The notes under the pieces: generated by a model
The model's database searches: none
Told to the model about the DNA's origin: nothing
Seen by the model: the letters and a program-made list of their open reading frames with translations, nothing else
Part shown: positions 6,078 to 17,300 of the stretch, one piece after another
Position numbering within the stretch: the first letter of the stretch is position 1
Layout of the letters: each line of letters starts with the position of its first letter
Position numbers and translations under genes: made by a program
From: BHER01 sp051652245
Lineage (GTDB): Bacteria; Bacillota_I; Bacilli_A; Culicoidibacterales; Culicoidibacteraceae
NCBI GenBank assembly: GCA_051652245.1
Contig: JBOFTV010000005.1
Coordinates: forward strand, 1-20,044
Direction of reading: 5' to 3'
Length of the DNA stretch: 20,044 nt

Positions 6078-8033
6078 ATGTCAGGATTATTATATATTGG
6101 AACATACTTAGTGAAGAAAGTTCCTCAGACGGTTTCGTTAGTGGTGGCGCTGATTTTTGTGATTATTTCAACATATTATCAGGTGGAAACGCCGATAAAA
6201 ATGGGCCAATCAATTACGGCTTTGTCAAATTATAGTTTGGTTGAGTCAATTCAGTCAACTCGGGGGGCATCAGTAGAGGCCTTTAATACAGCAACAGGAC
6301 AAAACTTGAGTGAAGCGGAGTACGTGGAGATGTTAAAAGGAATGAGTGAGGCTGATATTAATAAGATGGCTGCTCAATCTGGTAGTATTAATCCGCAGGA
6401 GCTAGAAAAGAAGACGGGCTTTACGCTAAAAGAGTTGCTAACTAGTGAGACGATAACTTACCAGACGCGTTTTAATGAGACGCTAGTTGTCTTTTCTTGG
6501 TATATTATGTTAACGGCGCTTGCGTCCTTTATCTTTAGTATGTGTATGTCGTATGTTGCAGCTGTATCACAGAATTATATGAAATTTGAGTTGTTTGAAA
6601 AGTTACAAAAGTTAGCAATTCGCTTTTTTGATAAGAGTAATGATGGTGAGATTTTAAGTGTCTTTACTAATGATATTGATAATATTTCAAATATGATTAC
6701 ACAGGCATCTGTGCAGATATTATCATCACTGTTTTTATTGCTTTTTACGACGGTTACGATGTTGCGAGAAGAATTTAATCTAGGCTTAATTATTATTGTT
6801 CTAGGTGTTGTTTTATTGGTGACACTGTTAGGAATCGTAATGCGGGCAAAAAAATATGTTTCACAGCAACAAACAAGATTGGGTGAAATGAATGGCTATA
6901 TCGATGAGAAAATTAGTGGACAGAAAGTTATTATTACAAATGGCTTAGAGGAAGCTACGGTATCGGGGTTTAGTGCATTTAATGAAGCATATTGTAAAAC
7001 ATCAACATTAGGTCAAACATATTCGGGAATGCTTGCTCCAATTATTCAAGGGTTTACCCTTTTGGCAGTTTCATTAATTATTTTGTTTGGTTCAAAAATG
7101 GCAATTGATCAAGTCATTGAAATTGGTGTTCTTGTAACTTTTGTGCAATTTGCGCAGCGCTTTTTTCAACCGTTTCAGCAGATTGCAGCTCAGTATAGTG
7201 TTGTTCAGTTAGCAATTAGTGGTGCTGATCGTGTTGAGGCTATTTTAGTGGAGAGTGAAGATGTTGTTACAGCAGCTGATGCTGTTGATTATCAGCCGCT
7301 TAAACAAGGTGTGAAACTTAATGGTTTAACATTTGGCTATGATCGAGACATTCCCGTATTGAGGGATGTGACAATTGATGTTGAAGTGGGTAAGATGGTA
7401 GCAGTTGTTGGTCCAACTGGTAGTGGTAAGACTACGATAATGAACTTATTGAATCGCTTTTATAATGTTGAAGATAATATGATTTTGTATGATGGTGTTG
7501 ATATCAATCACTTAACGGTTAATTCGCTCCGACAAAATATTGGCATTGTTCTCCAAGATAGTGTGCTGTTTACAGGAACAATTCGGGAGAATATCATTTA
7601 TGGTAATAAAGATGCAACTGAAGATGAGCTGATTTCGGCCGCAAAGCTTGCTAATATTCATGATTATATTACGACGTTACCTGATGGCTATAGCACACAT
7701 GTTATGGATTCAGGATCAGTTTTAAGTACGGGTCAAAAGCAGTTGGTTTCAATTGCACGAACAATTTTGACTAACCCAGATTTACTGATATTAGATGAGG
7801 CAACAAGTAACGTTGATACAGTAACAGAAGCAAGAATTCAGCGGGCAATGGATAATGTTATTGCTAATCGAACTAGCTTTGTTATTGCCCACCGCTTGAA
7901 AACAATTTTAAATGCTGATATAATTTTGGTCTTAAAAGATGGACAAATTATTCAGCGCGGAACACATGATGAGTTAGTTAAGCAAGAGGGACTGTATAGT
8001 GATTTGTATAATAATCAATTTGTATTTGAATAA
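6078..8033 (+). CDS. ABC exporter half-transporter, catalytic partner with extracellular insert
   Basis: 651 residues, starting at ATG 6078 with a strong AGGGGAGGG at 6062-6070. The ATPase domain has Walker A GPTGSGKT (445-452), Q-loop Gln493, Walker B ILDE with catalytic Glu574, and switch His605 (VIAHRLKT). Its signature is altered to LSTGQ (549-553). That is the complement of the upstream subunit: this protein's Walker motifs pair with the neighbour's intact signature to make the active site, and its LSTGQ faces the neighbour's degenerate site. Between helix 1 (about 18-36) and helix 2 (about 135-165) lies a hydrophilic segment of roughly 100 residues, predicted outside the cell; BmrD-type subunits are known to carry an extracellular domain at this place. 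It forms an operon with the upstream gene and ends at a strong terminator. Confidence 0.9.
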   Translation: MSGLLYIGTYLVKKVPQTVSLVVALIFVIISTYYQVETPIKMGQSITALSNYSLVESIQSTRGASVEAFNTATGQNLSEAEYVEMLKGMSEADINKMAAQSGSINPQELEKKTGFTLKELLTSETITYQTRFNETLVVFSWYIMLTALASFIFSMCMSYVAAVSQNYMKFELFEKLQKLAIRFFDKSNDGEILSVFTNDIDNISNMITQASVQILSSLFLLLFTTVTMLREEFNLGLIIIVLGVVLLVTLLGIVMRAKKYVSQQQTRLGEMNGYIDEKISGQKVIITNGLEEATVSGFSAFNEAYCKTSTLGQTYSGMLAPIIQGFTLLAVSLIILFGSKMAIDQVIEIGVLVTFVQFAQRFFQPFQQIAAQYSVVQLAISGADRVEAILVESEDVVTAADAVDYQPLKQGVKLNGLTFGYDRDIPVLRDVTIDVEVGKMVAVVGPTGSGKTTIMNLLNRFYNVEDNMILYDGVDINHLTVNSLRQNIGIVLQDSVLFTGTIRENIIYGNKDATEDELISAAKLANIHDYITTLPDGYSTHVMDSGSVLSTGQKQLVSIARTILTNPDLLILDEATSNVDTVTEARIQRAMDNVIANRTSFVIAHRLKTILNADIILVLKDGQIIQRGTHDELVKQEGLYSDLYNNQFVFE

Positions 8034-8039
8034 ATAAAT

Positions 8040-8089
8040 GTCTGAATTAAATGGTAATGAAGTGTTACTGTTTGATTCAGGCTTTTTTT
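8040..8089 (+). terminator. Rho-independent terminator of the ABC operon
   Basis: A 13-bp stem pairs 8040-8052 with 8070-8082, including three G-U pairs. The loop has a further small GTAA/TTAC stem. Seven T follow at 8083-8089. It begins 6 bases after the stop codon. Confidence 0.88.
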
Positions 8090-8130
8090 ATCGGGCTAGT
8101 AAAAAAATCGTATTTTTTTCACAATTAACA

Positions 8131-8159
8131 TTGTAATTAAGGATGAAAAGTGATAAAAT
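8131..8159 (+). promoter_or_regulatory. Candidate promoter of the giant surface protein
   Basis: TTGTAA at 8131-8136, a 17-base spacer and an extended -10 TGATAAAAT (hexamer 8154-8159). A small inverted repeat, ACAAT-TAAC-ATTGT at 8121-8134, overlaps the -35 and could be an operator. A second possible -10 (TAGAAT, about 8167-8172) lies just downstream. The leader is about 85 nt, and I recognise no riboswitch in it. Confidence 0.55.
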
Positions 8160-8234
8160 GATTTTATAGAATGTAAGTAGCGTCAAGGGGAAGCTCTACA
8201 TGGGGATAGTTTAACCTGAATTGCTATTTTCTTC

Positions 8235-8242
8235 GGGGGGAG
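8235..8242 (+). promoter_or_regulatory. Ribosome binding site of the giant protein
   Basis: GGGGGGAG ends 8 bases before the ATG at 8251. The six G lie in the loop of a weak 5-bp stem (TTTCT 8228-8232 with AGAAA 8241-8245). Confidence 0.65.
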
Positions 8243-8250
8243 AAATAAGG

Positions 8251-8340
8251 ATGATAAAAAAAGGAATAAAAGGGCTAATAGCCTTTTTCGTGTTGGCTAT
8301 GGGGATGGTTTCATATTTACCATTGGAGGAGCTTGTAGCT
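8251..8340 (+). other. Signal peptide of the giant protein
   Basis: The sequence has a basic start (MIKKGIKG), a hydrophobic core GLIAFFVLAMGMVSYL, and a likely signal peptidase I site after LVA at residue 30. There is no lipobox cysteine. I see no YSIRK-type motif. Confidence 0.8.
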
Positions 8341-11300
8341 GAAAATTCAGATAATAATTTTACATTAGCATTAAACACAACAACGGCAGTAATTAATACG
8401 GGGGAAGAAGCCCGTTTTTCGCTGTCTTTTGGTTTTAGTAGTTTGACAGAAAGTTATGGAGGGGCGAAGTTGGTGGTTGTTTTTCCACCAGAGATGGTCA
8501 ATGCTGTTGCTTCGGCCGCAAATATGCCGATAATTTATGATGATGGTTCAACGGACTCATTAGTACCTGCGATTAGTGGAAATACAATTACGTATACGGC
8601 AGCAGCTGGGAAGAAAGTCGAGCCGGGATTTGCGGGTGTGATAAGCTTGCTTAAGGCAAAAACGAGTAGTTTTTATACGCTGCCAGGTACTGTTCCAATT
8701 AAGGCAACAATTTCTGGTACGGTTGGTGGTGTTGTGAGATCATTAAGTGATACTTTATCAATTCAGATGAAGACTGTACCAGTGTGGAATCTAACGAAGA
8801 CTGCTCAATTTCCGACGTATAACGAGGATACTTTTGTGCGTTTTCGACTTTATATTCAAGCCCCAAATCAAAATGCTAATTTAGGGGCCAAGGGATTTAG
8901 TGTGGTTGATGATTTGCCACAGGGTGTAACTTTTGTGGCGTTTGATGATCCTAATGATCCTAATATTACGGCGGTATTACCAGGGTTAGTACCAAGTAAT
9001 TCGGCAACATGGGGAAGCTCAAAGGCGCAACCCTATTCTAGTAATACGGTTGCGTTTCCAGCGGGTAGTGCCTCAAGGAATAATGATAAGGTTACATGGA
9101 CGGTACCAACAAATACGGGAAAAGTGTATGATAATACAAGCTATTTGGAGCTTACTTTTTGGGTGAAGCTTGATGATTCGATTTTAGCTCAACCAGGAGA
9201 TACAAAAACAATTACAAACACAGGAAGTTTGAGTACAACATTACTTGATAATACAATCTTAACAAAAGATGCAGAGGGAAAATTATTGGTGATTGATAGC
9301 CAGGGGGATACACAGAATGTACCGGGTAAAGACATTTATTTTGCTAATAGTGGGTATGGGTTAGATACGGGGACAGTGTATTTTGCTTTGAAGGCCTCAA
9401 GTTTTTATAACAAGGCTTCAACATTGGATATTCAAAATTATATTATTTCGGATACTTCAGCTGGGTGGTCAGAGGCGTTAAAATTAAAAGATATTCGTGT
9501 GCCCGTAATTTCAACGGGGGTTGATTCTAAGCCTAATTTATCGTATAAAGTGGAGTTTTTGAATGGGGCAGCCGTGATTTCGACCACAAATGCGCTCTCA
9601 AATGCTGCCAAAGTCTTTACAGCACCATTAAATAGTAATGGTTATCGCATTACTATTGCTGAAATTCCACGGGGAACGGGTGTATCAGGTGCAAATATCC
9701 AAGATGTTGTTGTTGGTTTTACGTTGGATAGAACTAAGGTTACGGCTGATAAATGTATTTATAATCGAGCTGATTTTACGTATACTTTCAATGGGCAAAC
9801 AGCAACAGTTAATAAGCAATCAGGCTGTCAATTATTGTCTGATTCTGGGGCAACAAGAGTAACATTAGGGAAATCAATTGATAATAAAAAGTCATTGTAT
9901 CAATATGATGATATTGTTAATTATTCCATTGCATATAGCAATCAATTGTATTCGGGGAAAAATGTGGAGAATGTTATTTTTTACGATTTGTTACCTAAGG
10001 AATTGAAGTTTATTCCGGGAACAGTTACGGGAAATGTAACTGTTGTTGGGGTTGAGGAAAATTATCAAGGGTCTGGTCGCCAGCGAGTTGCCTTTAGACT
10101 TAATGGTGCTCTTGCAATCAATACATCGGGAACAATTAAGTTTAATGCCTATGTGACTGAAGATGTGAAAACGGGAGCAACTGTAAATGAAGTTTATATG
10201 ACAGCTGATACAAGGTTGGTTACCGATTATACGAATTTAAATCCATTGTTAGATGTAAGTGATATTGATGGCGATGGAAATACAACGGAAACAGTGGTTC
10301 GTGCAACAACAAGTTTTGATGGTGCTGCCTACTCGGGGATTTTGATTGTTAAAGAGGCTAGAGGTGATTTAGACACAAGTTGGTCAAGGTATCCATTAGT
10401 AGCAAAAGTTTCCGCAGGTGGACAGTTGCAGTATCGGATGACAATTAGAAATTTATCAACCAAGCCAATGAATAGTATTAATGTTGTTGATATTTTTCCA
10501 GCTGTTGGGGATACGGGTGTTTTAGTTACAACGGCACGGGGGTCGGAGTGGACTCCTTATCTAAAAGCACCAATTGTGCCTCCTCCAGGGGTAAGTATCG
10601 CTTATTCAACATCATCAAATCCTAATAGGGGGGCAATTGGTCGTCCACTTATTGGGGAGGCAACAACAAATTGGTTAACGCAAGCACCAAGTGATATTAC
10701 GTCAGTGAGATCGATGAAATTAACATATGCGAACTCCCTTTTACCAAACGGAACATTTGTTTTTACTTACGATATGGTGACACCAGTTGGTGTGCCGCGT
10801 AATGGCGAAATTGCGTGGAATTCATTTGGAATGCAGGCTAAAAATGCTGATGCAACACTAAGTCCTCCTCCAGTTGAACCAAAAAAAGTTGGCGTTGTAA
10901 CAGCAGCACCAGTACGTGCAGCAATTATTGGGCGAACATGGATTGATGATAATCGTGATGGGATATTAGGTGCTACGGAACCAGGATTAAATGGGACATT
11001 AGTATATTTACTCTATGAAAATGGGACAAACGTTTTAGATGCGCTAGGTAATCCACTATATACAGTAACAAGTAATAATGCTACGGGTCTTCCAGGATTT
11101 TATACCTTTTCAAATGTTATTGAAGGTAATTATCTTGTTGAGTTTAAGCCAATGGCAGGTTATGGGAAAACGCTAGCAACAGGACTTGGGAGTCCCCTTG
11201 ATCCTAATAAAAGTGACTATGATTTAGCAGACTTTAGAACGCAGAGAATAACCGTGGGGAGTACTGATGTTTTAACTATTGATGGTGGGTTTACATTAAG

Positions 11301-14300
11301 TAAAATAGGTGATTTTGTTTTTAATGATAGCAATGATAATGGGATTCAAGACGCTGGTGAAAGTGGAATAGAGGGGCTTAAAGTTACGCTTTTAAAAGAT
11401 GGCGTTTTCTTATCAACGACGCTAACAAATCCAGTAGGTTACTATGAGTTTACACGCCTAATTAGTGGGCGTTATGAAATTGTTGTCGAAAAACCACTAT
11501 TAAATAACTTTAGTCCAGCAAATATTGGTAACGACAACCAAGATAGTGATGTAGTTAGAGTAACATTACAAACAGCTAAAACAGCACCCATAACACTAGG
11601 TGTCGATGGGCAGGGAATTAGCGTAGATGATATGACAGTAGATGCTGGGCTATCAGCTGGGAAGGCTTCAATTGCTGGAAGTATTTGGGATGATTTAAGA
11701 CGTGATAACATCCAAGGGCTTAAACCCACGGGCGCAGTTGCCGAGGATAGAATTGCGGGAATTCCGCTGTTTCTTTATAATAGCGAAGGTATCCAGGTTG
11801 CAACCACAATAACAGCAGCAGATGGGAGCTATCTTTTTGCTAATATTGCAGCAGATACATACGTCATCTCAATGTCACAACCAAGTCAATATCAAATCGC
11901 GGCCAAAAATATTGGAGCGGATAGTCAAATAGACAACGACTTCGACCCGATAACAAGAAAAACCGCACCACTAATCATTGGGCTAAACGATCAAATCACC
12001 CATATTGATGGTGGTTTATATACTGCGGGATTAAGCAGTATTTCAGGGTCTGCCTTTTTAGATGATTCGTATAATTGTCTCAAGGATGTGAATGAAGGTG
12101 GCTACAGTGGATTGACAATAAGATTAGTCGATGCAGTCACCGGGACATTAATTGCAACCACAACAACAGATACTAGCGGGGCATATCGCTTTAGCAATTT
12201 AGTGGCGGGAACATATCAAATTCAGGCAGTTAATAATAAACCGGCAATATTTTCAATTGGAAATCCGGTGGGAACGTTTGCAACTGAAATTGTTGTGACA
12301 ACTAATAGTACAAATATTGCAAATACACCTCCGGGGGGAATTTGTTTGCAATATCTGAAAAGTTCAATTGGGAATTATGTTTGGCTCGATTTAAATCGTA
12401 ATGGGATGCAAGATGACAGTGAGCGTGGGCTAGCAGGGGTTACATTAAAACTATTTAAATCGGGTGTTCAAGTTGGAATAACAACAAGTGATGCTAGTGG
12501 CTTTTATCGCTTTACGGATGTGGAGGCTAATAATAGTAATTATCGGATAGAAGTGTTACTGCCGTCAACTGATTATGAGTACACAATTTTTGATGTAATT
12601 GGGGGAAATTTAGTCAATAACAGTTTAGCAAATCCGCGAAGTGGAGAGCCTTTAATTGCTGATATGACAGTTAGACCACTTGCTGCAAATACATCGAATA
12701 CGACATATGATGTGGGTGTGATTTATAAGAAAGCATCAATTGGTGATATGGTGTTCCTTGATGTGGATAATAATGGCTATTATAATGCCGAAGATAATCC
12801 ACTGTCAAATATTAGGGTTGAATTATATCAAGTTGGTAATCCTTTACCAGTAAAATCAACAATAACGGATGCTGGGGGGAAATACTTGTTTGATTCGCTC
12901 AATCCGGGAGAATATTATGTTCAAGTTGTTCAAAGTACGGTACCTTCATTTATTGTTCCCACAATCCAGCATTCAACAAATGGAATGACTGGAACAGATA
13001 GTGATATTAGTCAATTAACATACGCCACCGATTCTTTCAAATTAAGTGCGGGAGAGCAGAAAACAGATATTGACGCGGGTTTTATTTATAAAGTAACTTA
13101 TATTGGCGATTATTTATTTATTGATGTTAATCGTGACGGGCTCCAGGATCAAACTGATATTCCGCTAGCAAATACGCTGGTTTACTTGTATAAAGTAAAT
13201 CCACAGACACAACAAAAAGTTAAAGTGCGTGAGGGAATGACAGATGCAGCAGGAAAGTATCAATTTATTCTTTCGATGCCACTAAGATTAGAAAATGGTG
13301 TTTTCTACGAGGAGATTTATTATATTGGCTTTGATGTCCCACCAAATACAACGCTTAGTTCTACTGTTGGCAATGGCTCAAATCCAGAAAAAGATAATAA
13401 CTTTTCAATTTTACCTGAAGGTGCTTTATCAACACCATTAACGATGACTGTTGGAAAAGTTGGAAACGATGATTTTACAATAGATGGAGCAGTGGAGTAT
13501 AATTTTGCAGAAATTGGTGATTATGTTTGGGCGGATGCTAATCGTAATGGTATTCAAGATAATGGAGAGTATCCTATTGAAGGTGTCAGAATGCTCCTTC
13601 ATCAATTTGATGGTGTCAAATGGAATTTCTTTAAAGGGGGGGTTACAGATAGTGATGGATACTATCTGTTTGATAAATTAGAACAAGGTCTTTATAAAAT
13701 TGAAATTCAGCCACTGGAAAATATGAATCTTGTAGCAGCTTATGCTGGTGATAGTCTGAGAGATAGCGATTTTTGCCCCGAAAGCAAAAGTAATTTAGAA
13801 TATTTTGGGGTGGAAACATTGAGTTGTGATCTTAGTGAAGTTAATAAAACGCAGGAATTCAAAGTAGCTCCGGGAGATAAAATCAGAGGACTTGATGCCG
13901 GTCTTCAAGAAAAATATGCGGAAATTGGCGATTACGTTTGGCTTGATTTAAATCGCGATGGCATTCAAGATGCCAGTGAACCAGCTTTGGCGGATATTAT
14001 TGTTTCATTGATTGATGAAAACAATAATATCCTTTCGGAGACGAAAACAGATGCAGCAGGGAAATATAATTTTAACCGTTTGGATGCTGGTAAATATTCA
14101 ATTGAAATCGATCTTACACCAAAATATCTTTTTACGCTACCTAATAGTGGTGGTATTGGTCAGGATAGCGATATTGTTGCAGCAATGAGTAAAACAGAAT
14201 GGTTTAACCTTGGCAAAGGGGAAAGTAATAACACAGTTGATGCCGGCTTAGTATATGTCCCCTCAAGTATTGGTAATTACGTCTGGTTAGATTCAAATCG

Positions 14301-17300
14301 AGATGGAATCCAAGATATAACCGAAGCACCCGCACCAGGAGTAACAGTAACATTATTAGAAAAAAACAACGACGATTGGAGCCAAAAAGCAAGTCTGGAA
14401 ACAGATGTGAACGGATTCTATGAATTCACAAATTTAAATCCGGGAGTCTACAAAGTTGAAATAACATTACCACAAAATATGAATTTATCACCTTATATGC
14501 AGAATCCGGGAGCAACAGATAGTGACTTTTGTCCAGAAGCAGCAAGCGAATTTGATTATGAGGCAATTACTAGTCCAGAATGTAACTTAGCATTACCAAA
14601 ACAAACAGCAGAGTTAACGTTAGGAATCAATGAACAAATCACCGACATTGATGCCGGCTTACAGCCTAAGTATCTAGCAATTGGGGACTATATTTGGTTA
14701 GATTACAATCGTAATAATGTGCAGGACATCGATGAAGTAGGGCTAGAAAATATTTCCTTATCTTTATTAGATGAAAATGATAACATCATTGATACAACAG
14801 CAACAGATGTCAATGGGAAATATCAATTTACTAAATTAGAAGCGGGGAAATACACTGTCCAACTGGAAAATATACCGGCAATATACATGCTTGCAACTAA
14901 AAATATTGGGACAAGTGATCAAGATAGTGATTTTGAGGGGACGACAAATAAATCGGAAATAATTACCTTGATGGTTGGTGAACAAAATCAAACAATTGAT
15001 GGCGGCTTACAATATCGCTTATCAAGCATTGGCGATAAAATCTGGTTTGATACGAATGAAAATGGCTTACAAGATGTGGGTGAAGACGGAATTGGCGGCT
15101 TAACTGTTTCACTTTGGGATAAAAATAAGGCACCAGTAACAGATGGATTGGGGAATATTGTTATGCCCATAACAACCGATGCCCAAGGTAATTATCAGTT
15201 TGCTAATTTAAATCCGGGTGATTATCAAGTAGAGCTTAATTTAACCCCAGAAAACAGGCAATTCTACCAACCAACACTGGAAAAAAATGGTAATAATCAA
15301 ATAAGTGATTCTAACTTAACAGCAGGTTTTACAAGTGAAATTATCAGTTTAGTTGCGAATTTAAATGAGGATACAATTGATTTTGGTTTAATCAATAAAA
15401 GAGCAGCAATTGGTGACAGCGTTTGGATTGATACAAATGAAGATGGGTTGCAAGATGCGATGGATACGCCTCTTTCTGGGGTTAGTGTTGAATTGCACCG
15501 CATTGAAAATGGAGCACCCGTGCTGATTGCTAGTACTGTTACTGATGGTGGAGGGAAGTATTTTTTTCCTAATTTAAATCCTTTGGGGGTTTATCGGTTA
15601 CGGTTTGTTGAGGTTGGTAATTTGGATTTGACAATTAAGGGGGCAGGGAGTGATTTGCTGGATAGTGATGTCTATCAAGATACCCTGTGGACTGATGATA
15701 TTACGTTGGTAAATGGTCAGGTCGATAATGATGTCGATGCAGGCTACATTTATCCTGATAGTATTATTGGGGATTATGTCTGGTCCGATTTGAATGGAAA
15801 TGGGTTGCAAGATGCCTTAGAGCTTGGTGTTGAGGGTGTTAAAGTGACATTGGTTAATGAGTTTGGTGAGGCTGTTGTTGATGGTGAAGGGAAGTCAACA
15901 ACGATGACCAATGCGCAAGGCTATTATTCGTTTGTTAAATTACACGGGTCAAGAAATTATAAGGTAGTTTTTGAGTTGCCGGCGGCATATAGTGGATTTA
16001 CCCAAAAAGGGAGTACACTTGCTACCGAAGCACTTGATAGTAATGTCGATAGCTTGGGTGTAAGTGATGTCTTTGTTCTCCAAGTCAATCAGAAAAATAC
16101 ATCAATTGATGCGGGACTATTACCAAAAAATGGGATGATTGGCGATTATGTCTGGTTTGATGCCAATGAAAATGGGTTGCAAGATGTAACCGAAGTGGGC
16201 GTTAAAGGAATTGAGTTGACGCTATTAAATGCCGATAGAAGTAGAGCAGTCGATACATTTGGCAATGTTATTCCCGTTATGGTAACGGATGAGTCTGGTT
16301 TCTATCAATTTAGTTATTTGCGTGAGGGCTATTATATTGTTGCAGTCACGCTAAATGATGAGCAGACGGCGTATTATGAGCCAACAAAAACAAGTGTCGG
16401 GTCAGATGTAAATCAGGATTCAGATTTGTTGAGTAGTTGGGAAAGCGGTGTAACGGGTGTTGGAATTAATCAGGTTGTCAATTATGTGGACTGTGGGCTG
16501 ATTAATAAGCGGGCATCGATTGGTGATTATGCTTGGATTGATGCTAATTCAAATGGGTTGCAAGATGCTGGTGAGTCAGTGTTTTCGGGCGTGAAAGTAA
16601 CGTTATATCGTGAAAATGCGGGGCAGAATATCTGGCTTAGGGAAGTATTTACAGATGCTTTAGGGCAATATTTATTTGCGGGATTGGATCCTACATGGAC
16701 GTATAAAGTGCAGTTTACAACACCAACAGGCTATGATGTTACAGATTATAAAACTGGTGTAAATGGAGGCATCGATAGTGATGCAAATACGCTTACAGGA
16801 ATGACCAATAGTATTACGCTAGTCAACGGCCAAAACTTGACAAGCATCGATGTGGGCTATATTCTACCGCAGGGAGGAATTGGTAATTATGTTTGGGAAG
16901 ATCGTAATGAAGATGGTCTTCAGGATGTAAATGAACCAGCAATAGCAGATGTCTTAGTTGAACTATTTGATGAATTTGGCAATGCTGTAACAGATGGTGC
17001 AGGTAACACAAGTGTGAGAACAAGTCCACTAGGATTGTATCAATTTGTCAACTTACATGGACCACGACAATATCAACTTAAATTTACCCTACCTCCTAAT
17101 TATGGTGGCTTTACAATGAAGCATGCTGTAGTTGGCCAAGAGCAAAAAGACAGTGATGTTTTTGCTACTGGGATGACAGAATTAGTGAGAATTAATCCTA
17201 AGGAGATTAACCAGACAATTGATGCGGGTTTAATTCCGGCGAAAGGAAGTATTGGGAATTATACATGGATTGATAGCAATAAAAATGGCTTGCAAGATGT

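Noticed and set aside
8160..8250. Riboswitch (for example cyclic di-GMP) before the giant adhesin gene
   Set aside because: I see none of the conserved core motifs; only weak 4-5 bp stems are present.
9638..13681. Short plus-strand ORFs at 9638-9862 and 13484-13681
   Set aside because: Out-of-frame shadows inside the giant gene.
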